Shown: one piece after another, positions 1-7,057 of the stretch | Layout: each line of letters begins with the position of its first letter | Numbering within the stretch: the stretch's first letter is position 1 | Source: an uncultured Clostridium sp. | GTDB lineage: Bacteria > Bacillota > Clostridia > Clostridiales > Clostridiaceae | Direction of reading: 5' to 3' | Assembly (NCBI GenBank): GCA_934746015.1 | Contig: CAKVEW010000006.1 | Span: forward strand, 62,001-126,000 | Length of the DNA: 64,000 bases | The notes under the pieces: generated by a model | Databases searched by the model: none | Told to the model about the DNA's origin: nothing | Seen by the model: only the letters and a program-made list of their open reading frames with translations | Translations under genes and position numbers: made by a program

Positions 1-31
1 ATATTTTTTATATTATTAATACAAATTTTCT

Positions 32-64
32 TATAATCTAAATTATTTTAAATTTAGATTATAA
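32..64. repeat. AT-only inverted repeat 3' of the glycosyltransferase gene
   Basis: An AT-only palindrome with arms TAATCTAAATT and AATTTAGATTA lies just after the stop of the minus-strand glycosyltransferase gene. It could be a weak terminator, but it has almost no G-C pairs and no clear U-tract. Confidence 0.3.
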
Positions 65-72
65 TGCTAGTT

Positions 73-1497
73 TTAAAAATTATTAATTTCTATATTTTTT
101 ATATATTCTTCAAGTTGACTTTTAACTTCTTCAGATTCACTTACTATTAATGCTTTTGAATAAAAATCTACAGCTAATTTATATTTTTCTTTAATTTCAT
201 ATAAGTAACCTAAGTTATATAATATATCAAAACTTTTATTATCAATTTCTAAAGAGCATTTTAGTGTCTTTTCTGCAGCTACTAATCTATTTTCCATAAT
301 TTCTACCACAGATTTCATCGAATATACTTCTATATCTTTATTATTAATTTTTAAACTTTCTTCTATTAGAATTTTTGCTTTTTCTAAATATTTATTTTGA
401 ATATATTCTTTTATATTAATTTTCATTTTTTCTAAATCTTCTTTTTTCTTATCCATAATTTCCTTAATCCTTTGCTTTGAAGGACCATAATCTTTACATT
501 CATTATAAAAACCTAATGCAACTTCTTTAAATCCCAAACTTTCATAAATAACACCTATATTATGATTAGGATGATAGGAATTAATTCCTTCAATTTTCCC
601 CTCCCTATCCCCAATACATCTTTTAAAATAGTCAATAGACTCTTGAAAATTCCCATTATTCATATATACTAGTCCCATTACAAAGCTGTAATCTGGTGAA
701 TTCACGTAATAAGTTTTATATTTGCTTAGCTTCATTGCTTCCTCATATTTTTCACATTTTATCAAAGTATAACCATAACTTTCTATTAAATCTTCAGTAT
801 ATTCAAATTTGAAATCTATACATAATTCAATTGATTTTAGAAAACTATGATAAGCCTGAACATAATCCTTCTTTTTATAATAGGACTTTCCTATTTGATA
901 ATATAAATAAGGATCTATTGGGTTATTATTTATAGAATCAATTAACAAATTAATATTTCTATCTAATTTGTTAGTTACATTTATAACTTCATCTAAATAA
1001 CCGATATGATTAGCTTCTATTTCAATAGATTTCATCTCATATTCACTATTATCTTTTGCTACTAATTGTTCATGTATAATTCCTTCATAATTAAAGTATT
1101 TTTTATTAAATAATCTATTTACTCTTTCAATATATTTTTTTATTTCTTTTCCATCTTCAAAAGGATTAATTCTTTTAATTCTACCTATAGTCTTATTATT
1201 ATCTTTAATAAAGTTCTTTACTTTTTCTTTATCAAATTTACAAATAACTTCATCAGCATCTAAAATTAAAACCCAGTCATTCGAAGCCTTTGAAATAGAA
1301 AAATTCCTAGCTTTTGAAAAATCACCACACCATTTAAAGTCATATACTTTATTAGTATATTCCCTTGCTATTTCCCTGGTATTATCTGTAGATCCTGTGT
1401 CTACTATAACTATATCTTTTATATAATCAGCTATACTTTCAAGGCATTTTCCTAAATTTTTTTCCTCATTTTTTACAATCATACATAAACTTATCAT
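73..1497 (-). CDS. Family 2 glycosyltransferase with C-terminal TPR repeats, probable flagellin glycosyltransferase
   Basis: This 474-residue protein begins with a GT-A family 2 domain (about residues 1-220): the N-terminal SLCMIVKNEE, the nucleotide-binding IVDTGSTDNT and the metal-binding LILDADE are all visible. The rest is helical and repetitive, with TPR-like units such as DPYLYYQIGKSYYKKKDYVQ. It has no signal peptide or membrane segment, so it should act in the cytoplasm on an NDP-sugar and a protein acceptor. The start ATG has AAGGAGA seven bases upstream. The gene follows the flagellin terminator and has its own sigma-28-type promoter (1557-1583). GT2-TPR genes beside flagellin are commonly flagellin O-glycosyltransferases; that role is inferred from context here. 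Confidence 0.85.
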   Translation of the reverse strand: MISLCMIVKNEEKNLGKCLESIADYIKDIVIVDTGSTDNTREIAREYTNKVYDFKWCGDFSKARNFSISKASNDWVLILDADEVICKFDKEKVKNFIKDNNKTIGRIKRINPFEDGKEIKKYIERVNRLFNKKYFNYEGIIHEQLVAKDNSEYEMKSIEIEANHIGYLDEVINVTNKLDRNINLLIDSINNNPIDPYLYYQIGKSYYKKKDYVQAYHSFLKSIELCIDFKFEYTEDLIESYGYTLIKCEKYEEAMKLSKYKTYYVNSPDYSFVMGLVYMNNGNFQESIDYFKRCIGDREGKIEGINSYHPNHNIGVIYESLGFKEVALGFYNECKDYGPSKQRIKEIMDKKKEDLEKMKINIKEYIQNKYLEKAKILIEESLKINNKDIEVYSMKSVVEIMENRLVAAEKTLKCSLEIDNKSFDILYNLGYLYEIKEKYKLAVDFYSKALIVSESEEVKSQLEEYIKNIEINNF

Positions 1498-1556
1498 AAA
1501 GACTTCTCCTTAATATATATTGATAACCATTTTAATAAATTTCTCTTTATCTTTAT

Positions 1557-1583
1557 TTATCGTTTTTTGCGATAAATACTTTA
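1557..1583 (-). promoter_or_regulatory. Sigma-28 (SigD/FliA)-type promoter of the glycosyltransferase gene
   Basis: Read on the minus strand: TAAA at 1583-1580, 17 bases, then CGATAA at 1562-1557. This fits the flagellar consensus TAAA-N15-GCCGATAA except for the two G/C-rich bases before CGATAA. It lies about 60 bases upstream of the start codon and just past the flagellin terminator. Confidence 0.7.
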
Positions 1584-1589
1584 TAAAAC

Positions 1590-1624
1590 AAAAAGAATCA
1601 GAAAATTAATTCTGATTCTTTTTA
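1590..1624 (-). terminator. Flagellin transcription terminator
   Basis: A hairpin with arms AAGAATCAGAA and TTCTGATTCTT ends in a T-run on the minus strand. It is about 90 bases after the flagellin stop codon and separates flagellin from the glycosyltransferase promoter. T-runs on both sides could make it bidirectional. Confidence 0.75.
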
Positions 1625-1712
1625 TATTCATTTCAAATTTAAAATAAAACTCTTTCCCATTACTTCATAGAAATAATTTCAAATAATTAAATTTAAAAAT
1701 TCAAACTATAGA

Positions 1713-2546
1713 TTATCTTAATAATTGTAAAATATTTTGTGGTTGTTGATTAGCTTGAGCAAGCATAGCTTGAGAAGCTTGTTGTAATATGTTGTTCTTA
1801 GTAAAGTTCATCATTTCCTTAGCCATATCAACATCTCTAACTCTTGATTCTGCTGCTGTTAAGTTTTCTGAAGCATTATCAAGATTTTTAATAGTATGCT
1901 CTAATCTATTTTGGTAAGCACCTAATGTTGATCTTCCAGTTGATACTGATGTGATTTGAGTATTTATTGTATCAATTAAAGCTGTTGCTGTAGTATGATC
2001 AACAACATCAGCAGATGATAGGCTTCCAACTGCAGTTTCTATAGCTGATAAATCAATTCCAGCTATTGTAAAGTCTAATTCCATAGCTTGTCCTTTATTA
2101 GCACCAACTTGGATATTTACTTTTTGAGATGTACCATCTAAAATATTTTGTTCATTGAATTGAGTATTGTCCTTAATTCTAGATACTTCTTTTCCTAACT
2201 CAGTTAACTCTACTCCAATAGCATCTCTATCTACAGTAACGTTAGTATCATTAGCTGCTTGAACTGCAAGTTCTCTCATTCTTTGAAGTATTGCTTGAGT
2301 TTCTTGTAAAGCTCCTTCAGCTGTTTGAATCATTGATATACCATCTTGAGAATTTCTTGAAGCTTGTTCTAAACCTCTAATTTGTCCTCTCATTTTTTCA
2401 GAAATTGAAAGACCTGCTGCATCATCTCCAGCTCTGTTTATTCTTAAACCTGAAGATAACTTTTCCATTGACTTTCCTGAAGCTGTATTGTTAATTGACA
2501 TATTTCTGTGTGCGTTTAACGCATTCATGTTGTGATTAATAATCAT
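1713..2546 (-). CDS. hag: Flagellin, filament subunit
   Basis: This 277-residue flagellin has the conserved N-terminal D0/D1 region (MIINHNMNALNAHRN, then KLSSGLRINRAGDDAAGLSI) and the C-terminal D1/D0 region ending QNILQLLR. Only about 60 variable residues lie between, so it is a short flagellin like Bacillus Hag, without D2/D3 domains. The segment ILQRMRELAVQA is the D1 helix known as a TLR5 contact in other flagellins. It polymerises outside the cell after export through the flagellar secretion system. The gene stands alone between a sigma-28-type promoter and a terminator. Its leader carries apparent CsrA sites, one over the ribosome site. Confidence 0.97.
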   Translation of the reverse strand: MIINHNMNALNAHRNMSINNTASGKSMEKLSSGLRINRAGDDAAGLSISEKMRGQIRGLEQASRNSQDGISMIQTAEGALQETQAILQRMRELAVQAANDTNVTVDRDAIGVELTELGKEVSRIKDNTQFNEQNILDGTSQKVNIQVGANKGQAMELDFTIAGIDLSAIETAVGSLSSADVVDHTTATALIDTINTQITSVSTGRSTLGAYQNRLEHTIKNLDNASENLTAAESRVRDVDMAKEMMNFTKNNILQQASQAMLAQANQQPQNILQLLR

Positions 2547-2552
2547 AATAAA

Positions 2553-2586
2553 ATTCCTCCTTGATTTTTAATTTGACATCCTTGTC
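2553..2586 (-). promoter_or_regulatory. Two putative CsrA-binding sites in the flagellin leader
   Basis: On the minus strand the leader has GACAAGGATGTC (2586-2575), a 4-bp stem presenting AGGA in its loop. It matches the CsrA consensus ACARGGAUGU exactly. A second GGA motif, TCAAGGAGGAATT, is the Shine-Dalgarno sequence itself (about 2565-2553). In Bacillus subtilis CsrA represses hag translation through two such sites, and FliW relieves it. Both partners are encoded a few kilobases away (csrA, fliW). Confidence 0.7.
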
Positions 2587-2663
2587 TTTTATTTATATGT
2601 AACAGATAAATCTGTTAATACCTTCTCTATATAGAGTTTAAGTTGCTTAAGCTTATATTATAT

Positions 2664-2689
2664 ATATCGTATATTTTTTCTATACTTTA
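2664..2689 (-). promoter_or_regulatory. Sigma-28-type promoter of flagellin
   Basis: Minus strand: TAAA at 2689-2686, 16 bases, then CGATAT at 2669-2664. The spacing is one base shorter than in the two other candidates in this window. The expected transcript would have a leader of roughly 110 bases containing the CsrA sites. Confidence 0.55.
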
Positions 2690-2707
2690 TAGTTTTTATA
2701 AACTTTT

Positions 2708-3034
2708 TTAAATTTTTACATTAAAAAAACTATTATTTTTTCTATTCCTCTCATAGGCGTTATTTGCACTTTTTATCTTATGTATATTATTTATCTCTTC
2801 TTTTACTTTATTTCTTTCTTTATCAATTGAAATCTTTAATTCTTTATCTAGATTCAATAAACCTTTCTCTAAGTATAATTCTCTTATTTTATATTTATTT
2901 TCTTCATTATTGAAAAGAGTATTAATCAATTCTTCTCTTTTCTCCATAAGATCCATTACTTCTTCATCATTGTTTATATCTTTAATTATTTTTTCTGTTA
3001 TATCTCTATATTCTGCTAAAATTTTTTCTATCAT
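2708..3034 (-). CDS. Small helical flagellar protein, FliT-like chaperone candidate
   Basis: This 108-residue, highly charged, probably all-helical protein (MIEKILAEYRDITEKIIKD) lies between fliD and flagellin. Its stop and start are separated from fliD by only four bases, so the two are almost certainly cotranscribed. Size, predicted helicity and position match the FliT class, which chaperones the FliD cap protein. Sequence conservation in that class is poor, so the assignment rests mainly on context. There is no signal peptide. The ribosome site before its ATG is weak, suggesting translational coupling to fliD. Confidence 0.6.
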   Translation of the reverse strand: MIEKILAEYRDITEKIIKDINNDEEVMDLMEKREELINTLFNNEENKYKIRELYLEKGLLNLDKELKISIDKERNKVKEEINNIHKIKSANNAYERNRKNNSFFNVKI

Positions 3035-3038
3035 AATT

Positions 3039-5078
3039 TTAACTTAAGCCTAATTGTTGAGATAAATAACTTTGTTGAGAGTTATATTTATTCATTATAG
3101 TTTCTAAATTAGCATACTTAGTATATAAAGCTTGCTCTTTTCTAGAAAACTCCTTTTCCATATCAGCCATCTTTTGCTCATATTTTTCAATTGATTTTGT
3201 TAATTCATTTGTATATGAAGCAGATGATCCTTCAATTCCTGCCTTTTGGATTAATGAAGATTTAATCGTTACAGTTTCCTTGTATAATACATCTTTAACT
3301 CTTTGCATTATTCCTGTTCTAGAATATTTTTGACCTTCAGATAAAGTATCATCCTTAGGTGCAGATTTCATAAACATATCCATAATTTCTTCTGAATTTT
3401 CTTCTAAAGCTTTAATTATCTTTGTTTCATCTATAGTAAAAGTACCATTTTTTGTTCCCTGATAATCTGCAACAGGTGATATTCCTATCTTTTCCAAATT
3501 TAATCCTGTTCCATCTACAAAAGTTCTCATAGCTTGTTTTAAACTATTGGATATTCTAGATAAATCAGTATCCCTAGAAAGCTGTCCTTTTTCAACTTTT
3601 TCATTCCATAGTTTTATTTCATCTTCAGACATCTCTTTCTTTTGATCTGCTGTTAAAGGGGAGAAACTTCTATTTCTCTTATCAGTAGTTAATTTATTTA
3701 ATTTTTCTATTAAAGTATTATAATCATTGAAGAACTTAACTAAATTATCCTTAATTTCAGTTACATTTTGTTTACCATTAATGGTTACCCCTTCTGCTGG
3801 TATGTCTCCTGTAAATTTAAAGGTTACTCCATCTAAAGTTACTGTATTAGATATGCCTGTATGAGTATATACTCCATTATCGTTTTTAATTATAATATTT
3901 GCATCTTTACCTTCTTTTGCTAATGTTATATCATCATTAGCTGCTTTTACATCTATATTATATTTTTCCCCTGGTATTTTAGATGTTAGAATTATATTAC
4001 CCTCTTTTATAGATGCAGTAATAGCTGTGCCTTGTTCCTTAAATACCTTATTTAAGTGATCAACTACTTCAGTATCTGAAGTTTTCCCTGTTAAATCTAC
4101 TAAATTTCCATTTATAGATATTTTTTTGCCACTTATATTATCTAATTCTAAAGTATTTGTTGTTGCTTCACCATCAATACCTTTTTCAGGTAAGCCTATA
4201 TTGTTATTATCTATTTTCACATCTATATTATATTGTGAACCTAGTTTATTAGAGTTTAATACTACTTTACCATCTTTTATAGATGCCGTAATAACTATAT
4301 CTTTTTCCTTAAAAACCTTATTTAAGTGATCAACTACTTCAGTATCTGAAGTTTTTCCTGTTAAATCTACCAATTCCCCATTTATAGATATCTCCTTGTC
4401 GGCTATATCATTTAAATTTAAAGTATTACTTGCTGTTTTAGCATCAATACCAGGACTTACTGTACCAATACTATCGCCAAATTTTCCACCTATACTAAAA
4501 TTGCTACTTTTACCTAAAACAGTTGATTCAAATATAAATCCACTTTGATTTTGATCATTAACTGTACTAGCAAAATCTGTATATCTTACAGTTACATTAA
4601 TTCCTTCTTTTTTTAGTTCGCTATTTAAATAATTAGCTTTTTCTCTATTGGTTAAACTTTCATCAATAACAAATTCTTTACCATTTACTACTACACTGTT
4701 TACCTTAGTCCCATCAATAGTTTTAGACTGTAGCTCTGTTAAAGTATGAGTAGCAGCCTTTGCACTTTCACCTGTTACAGTATATTTTCCTGCTTTTGCC
4801 TCACTACCTGCAGTTACAGTTAAAACATCTTCGTTAGAAGAAGTAAATTTTGTAGTTGCCCAGTTTTTGCTTAATAATAAACTATCACTTTTAGTAATAT
4901 CAAAATACTTATTATAAAGTTCTCTTGAATCTTTTATTACTTCTCTATAAAGCTTTTGCTTTATTTCAAGAATTTCTTTTTCTTGAGTCTTTTTTTCTAT
5001 TTTAATTCTATATGGCTTCATGGAATTTTTTATAATTTCATCCATATCTAAGCCAGTTGATAATCCTGTTATTCTCAT
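3039..5078 (-). CDS. fliD: Flagellar filament cap protein FliD (hook-associated protein 2)
   Basis: A 679-residue FliD. The N-terminus (MRITGLSTGLDMDEIIKNSM) and the C-terminal coiled-coil region (ELTKSIEKYEQKMADMEKEF, then YANLETIMNKYNSQQSYLSQQL) are typical. The cap sits on the filament tip and assists flagellin folding. The middle holds flagellin-hook-IN-like repeats: residues about 211-300 and 301-390 are a tandem duplication with a 90-residue period, sharing GKTSDTEVVDHLNKVFKE exactly. A more divergent related unit may precede them (about 116-210). The copies are also nearly identical as DNA (270-bp period), so one is recent. The start has a GGGGTG ribosome site. Confidence 0.95.
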   Translation of the reverse strand: MRITGLSTGLDMDEIIKNSMKPYRIKIEKKTQEKEILEIKQKLYREVIKDSRELYNKYFDITKSDSLLLSKNWATTKFTSSNEDVLTVTAGSEAKAGKYTVTGESAKAATHTLTELQSKTIDGTKVNSVVVNGKEFVIDESLTNREKANYLNSELKKEGINVTVRYTDFASTVNDQNQSGFIFESTVLGKSSNFSIGGKFGDSIGTVSPGIDAKTASNTLNLNDIADKEISINGELVDLTGKTSDTEVVDHLNKVFKEKDIVITASIKDGKVVLNSNKLGSQYNIDVKIDNNNIGLPEKGIDGEATTNTLELDNISGKKISINGNLVDLTGKTSDTEVVDHLNKVFKEQGTAITASIKEGNIILTSKIPGEKYNIDVKAANDDITLAKEGKDANIIIKNDNGVYTHTGISNTVTLDGVTFKFTGDIPAEGVTINGKQNVTEIKDNLVKFFNDYNTLIEKLNKLTTDKRNRSFSPLTADQKKEMSEDEIKLWNEKVEKGQLSRDTDLSRISNSLKQAMRTFVDGTGLNLEKIGISPVADYQGTKNGTFTIDETKIIKALEENSEEIMDMFMKSAPKDDTLSEGQKYSRTGIMQRVKDVLYKETVTIKSSLIQKAGIEGSSASYTNELTKSIEKYEQKMADMEKEFSRKEQALYTKYANLETIMNKYNSQQSYLSQQLGLS
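3961..4440 (-). repeat. 270-bp tandem duplication inside fliD
   Basis: The run starting TTTAAGTGATCAACTACTTC occurs at about 4051 and again at about 4321, exactly 270 bases apart and in frame. Identity is highest in the roughly 60 bases around these points and falls off on both sides, so the units have begun to diverge. Boundaries are approximate. Confidence 0.8.
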
Positions 5079-5097
5079 ATAAACACCCCGCTTTTTA

Positions 5098-5220
5098 ATT
5101 AATAATGTAAAATGTAGAATGAAGAATTATTATAAAAATTCATCTTAAAGATGGATTTAAAATAGATATTTTTTTTTTTAATTCAGCAAAGCTGAATTAT
5201 ATCTATCATTCTTTCATTAC
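5098..5220. repeat. Dispersed AT-rich intergenic repeat with internal hairpins
   Basis: The stretch between fliS and fliD opens with AATGTAAAATGTAGAATGAAG, a motif related to those at 10724 and 44545. It contains hairpins CATCTT/AAGATG and AATTCAGC/GCTGAATT and an 11-T run. A possible sigma-A promoter for fliD overlaps it on the minus strand: perfect TATAAT at 5201-5196, with a poor -35 (TTAAGT at 5224-5219) 17 bases away. Confidence 0.45.
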
Positions 5221-5232
5221 TTAATTTTTTTA

Positions 5233-5616
5233 TTATTTCATTCTCTTTGAAACTTCGTATGCTTCATACCATGTATCTCTTATGCTTTCTATTACTGGCA
5301 TAAGCTCCTCCATCATATTCACATCTTTCTTTAGATTTATTTCAAATAATCTAGTCTTAATAAAATCATAAACTTGGTAAATTTCTTTTGCCCAATCACC
5401 TGAACTTTGATCTAAGCTAACCATAAGTTCTGTAAATATATCTTGAACTTTAACTAAATTTTCATGGCTTTTTCTTATATCTTTTTCTGCCAAAGCTTCT
5501 CTTGCTATCTTTGCAAATTTTACTGCTCCGTCTACTAACATTAATAATAATTGTTCCTTTGATGCGTAGTTTACGCTATTATTTTTATATACATTAAAAG
5601 CATTATTGCCATACAT
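5233..5616 (-). CDS. fliS: Flagellin export chaperone FliS
   Basis: A 127-residue FliS, normal length for the family. NAFNVYKNNSVNYASKEQLLLMLVDGAVKFAKIA is the conserved opening, shown here in part: SKEQLLLMLVDGAVKFA is characteristic. The protein binds the C-terminal D0 helix of flagellin in the cytoplasm, preventing premature polymerisation and delivering it to the export gate. In Bacillus it also cooperates with FliW. It lies at the end of the flgM-to-flaG run. Its ATG has a GGAGG-type site in the sequence just upstream. Confidence 0.93.
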   Translation of the reverse strand: MYGNNAFNVYKNNSVNYASKEQLLLMLVDGAVKFAKIAREALAEKDIRKSHENLVKVQDIFTELMVSLDQSSGDWAKEIYQVYDFIKTRLFEINLKKDVNMMEELMPVIESIRDTWYEAYEVSKRMK

Positions 5617-5629
5617 TTATTATTTCCTC

Positions 5630-5920
5630 CTACTTTTTAACATCTAAAAAGGTTCCGTAACTTGTTGTATTTAAATTCTCTTCCTTTTCACCATTAAGAC
5701 TTATAGTTGGCTTTTGAATTTTTGTAGCTTTGACAGTAATTTTACCTTTTACTTTTTTGCCTTTTTCCTCTTTAACATACTCATTAAAGAATTTTTTCTT
5801 TTGTTTTTCACTGTCCTTATTAATTATTATGTCTGACTTTCTATGAATCTTACCATCTTTAGTTTGTTCATATATTTTTCTTCTAATATCTATATCTATT
5901 TTATTAAGTAAGAAATTCAT
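5630..5920 (-). CDS. Small lysine-rich protein of unknown function in the flagellar operon
   Basis: I do not recognise this 96-residue protein (MNFLLNKIDIDIRRKIYEQT). It is basic, with a lysine-rich centre (KKKFFNEYVKEEKGKKVKGK), no signal peptide and no membrane segment. The ATG at 5920 is preferred over an upstream GTG at 5935 because GGGAGG lies seven bases before it. It sits tightly between flaG (15 bases) and fliS (13 bases), so it is very probably cotranscribed with them and may have a role in late filament assembly, by context only. Confidence 0.7.
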   Translation of the reverse strand: MNFLLNKIDIDIRRKIYEQTKDGKIHRKSDIIINKDSEKQKKKFFNEYVKEEKGKKVKGKITVKATKIQKPTISLNGEKEENLNTTSYGTFLDVKK

Positions 5921-5934
5921 AGCTTTCCCTCCCA

Positions 5935-6285
5935 CTAAGCTTTTTTATCTATTGCTATTCCAGCGAGTTCACACATTTTAGCTATTAAATCAAGAATCTT
6001 CTTTGGTGGATACTCCATAATGACTTCCTTGGTATTTTCATCAATTATTTTTATCATTATATCTCCAAACTTTTCATGTACAGAGTATTCAGCATAAGTA
6101 TTTTCTTCTTTCAAAAATTTATTTAACTGTTCTACTGCCTTAGCCACATCTTCTTTACTATAACTCTTATCTTTAACATTTACAGCATCAACTACATCCT
6201 TGTTAGCTGGGACTTGCCTTGTTTCACTTACTAAGGGCGTACTTAGGTTAGCTTGTCCTCCTTGACTTGTAACCTTCAAATCCAT
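5935..6285 (-). CDS. flaG: FlaG family protein
   Basis: This 116-residue protein matches the FlaG family: a polar, variable N-terminus, then the conserved C-terminal half with VEQLNKFLKEENTYAEYSVHEKFGDIMIKIIDENTKEV (in parts) and EYPPKKILDLIAKMCELAGI. FlaG proteins influence filament length in other flagellated bacteria; the molecular role is not settled. The ATG at 6285 has AAGGTGG eight bases upstream. A longer reading from GTG at 6297 would begin inside that ribosome site. It follows csrA in the fliW-csrA-flaG order seen in other clostridia. Confidence 0.88.
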   Translation of the reverse strand: MDLKVTSQGGQANLSTPLVSETRQVPANKDVVDAVNVKDKSYSKEDVAKAVEQLNKFLKEENTYAEYSVHEKFGDIMIKIIDENTKEVIMEYPPKKILDLIAKMCELAGIAIDKKA

Positions 6286-6298
6286 TAAAAACACCACC

Positions 6299-6520
6299 TT
6301 ATTTATTATTTCCTAAGATTTTTAATAATTCTATATTTACTTTTGTTGCTTCTTTATTTTCATTTTGTACTTCTTCAAAAAGTTCTTTTCTTAAAATAGT
6401 TTTTTCTTTAGGTGCTTTTATAGCCAGTTTAACGCTTCCATCTTCAATTTTAGATACTGTTATCTCTATATCATCACCTATTAAAATTGATTCTCCTTTT
6501 TTTCTTGTTATAACTAACAA
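6299..6520 (-). CDS. csrA: Carbon storage regulator CsrA, translational repressor
   Basis: A 73-residue CsrA starting at a TTG codon (6520) that gives the family-standard [20 protein letters not shown]. An upstream in-frame ATG at 6544 would add eight residues not seen in the family and lacks a good ribosome site; AGGGGTG precedes the TTG. CsrA dimers bind GGA motifs in mRNA. In Gram-positive flagellates the main target is flagellin mRNA, and FliW, encoded next door, antagonises it. The C-terminal tail after the beta core is helical ([11 protein letters not shown]), as expected of FliW-regulated CsrA proteins. Confidence 0.93.
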   Translation of the reverse strand: MLVITRKKGESILIGDDIEITVSKIEDGSVKLAIKAPKEKTILRKELFEEVQNENKEATKVNIELLKILGNNK

Positions 6521-6539
6521 ACTTACACCCCTTTTACAA

Positions 6540-6600
6540 TGCATAATTCATAATGGATAATGCATAATTTTTGATGAAACTCCTATGGAGTTTCTTATAT
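6540..6600. repeat. Dispersed intergenic repeat with GAAACTCC hairpin
   Basis: Between fliW and csrA lies the TGCATAATTCATAATGGATA motif followed by the hairpin GAAACTCC-TAT-GGAGTTTC (6576-6594). The same arrangement occurs at 55479-55535, and the hairpin recurs at 10786-10805. It lies in the csrA leader, so a hairpin would form just upstream of csrA translation initiation. Confidence 0.6.
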
Positions 6601-6622
6601 TTAATTATAGCTAAAAACTTTA

Positions 6623-7051
6623 TTAACTAAATATTTTTTCTTTTATTTTGTATGTATCTTTATCTATTATATATTGTTCTGCCTTTTTTGTATTTAAGTT
6701 TATAACTATTGGAGCTTTTAAATTTGCTGTTATTTCCTTTGTATTTGAACTTAATGTAACTATTGAGTATAATAGCACTTCATCTGAAGATGATATTTTT
6801 AAGTTATTGGTTATTTCTCCACTTAAGTTTATTTCATATTTATCGTTAACTAAAAATGGAGAGATTACTATAAAGCCAATTTCTTTTTCTTCTATTGATT
6901 GAAGTATACTAAAGGGAATGTCTTCCCCTACTTCTTTAATAACAAAGTTCTTTAAATTTTGGAATCCTGGTACTCCTTTTTCAAAGTTAATTATCTCATT
7001 TTCTTCATATACTATTCTTCCATGTATTGGTGATAATATTTCCATATTCAT
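6623..7051 (-). CDS. fliW: Flagellar assembly factor FliW (CsrA antagonist)
   Basis: A 142-residue FliW. Recognisable family segments are SPIHGRIVYEENEIINFEKG, then VPGFQNLKNFVI and the later NLKAPIVINLNTKKAEQ. FliW binds either flagellin or CsrA; when flagellin is exported, FliW is freed to sequester CsrA and flagellin translation resumes. It follows flgL by six bases, so it is cotranscribed with the hook-filament junction genes. Length is normal. The start ATG has an AGGAGA-type site. Confidence 0.95.
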   Translation of the reverse strand: MNMEILSPIHGRIVYEENEIINFEKGVPGFQNLKNFVIKEVGEDIPFSILQSIEEKEIGFIVISPFLVNDKYEINLSGEITNNLKISSSDEVLLYSIVTLSSNTKEITANLKAPIVINLNTKKAEQYIIDKDTYKIKEKIFS

Positions 7052-7057
7052 CTTCTC

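Noticed and set aside
4126-4329. Open frame on the plus strand inside fliD
   Set aside because: Shadow of the fliD repeats in the opposite strand; no ribosome site or codon pattern of its own.
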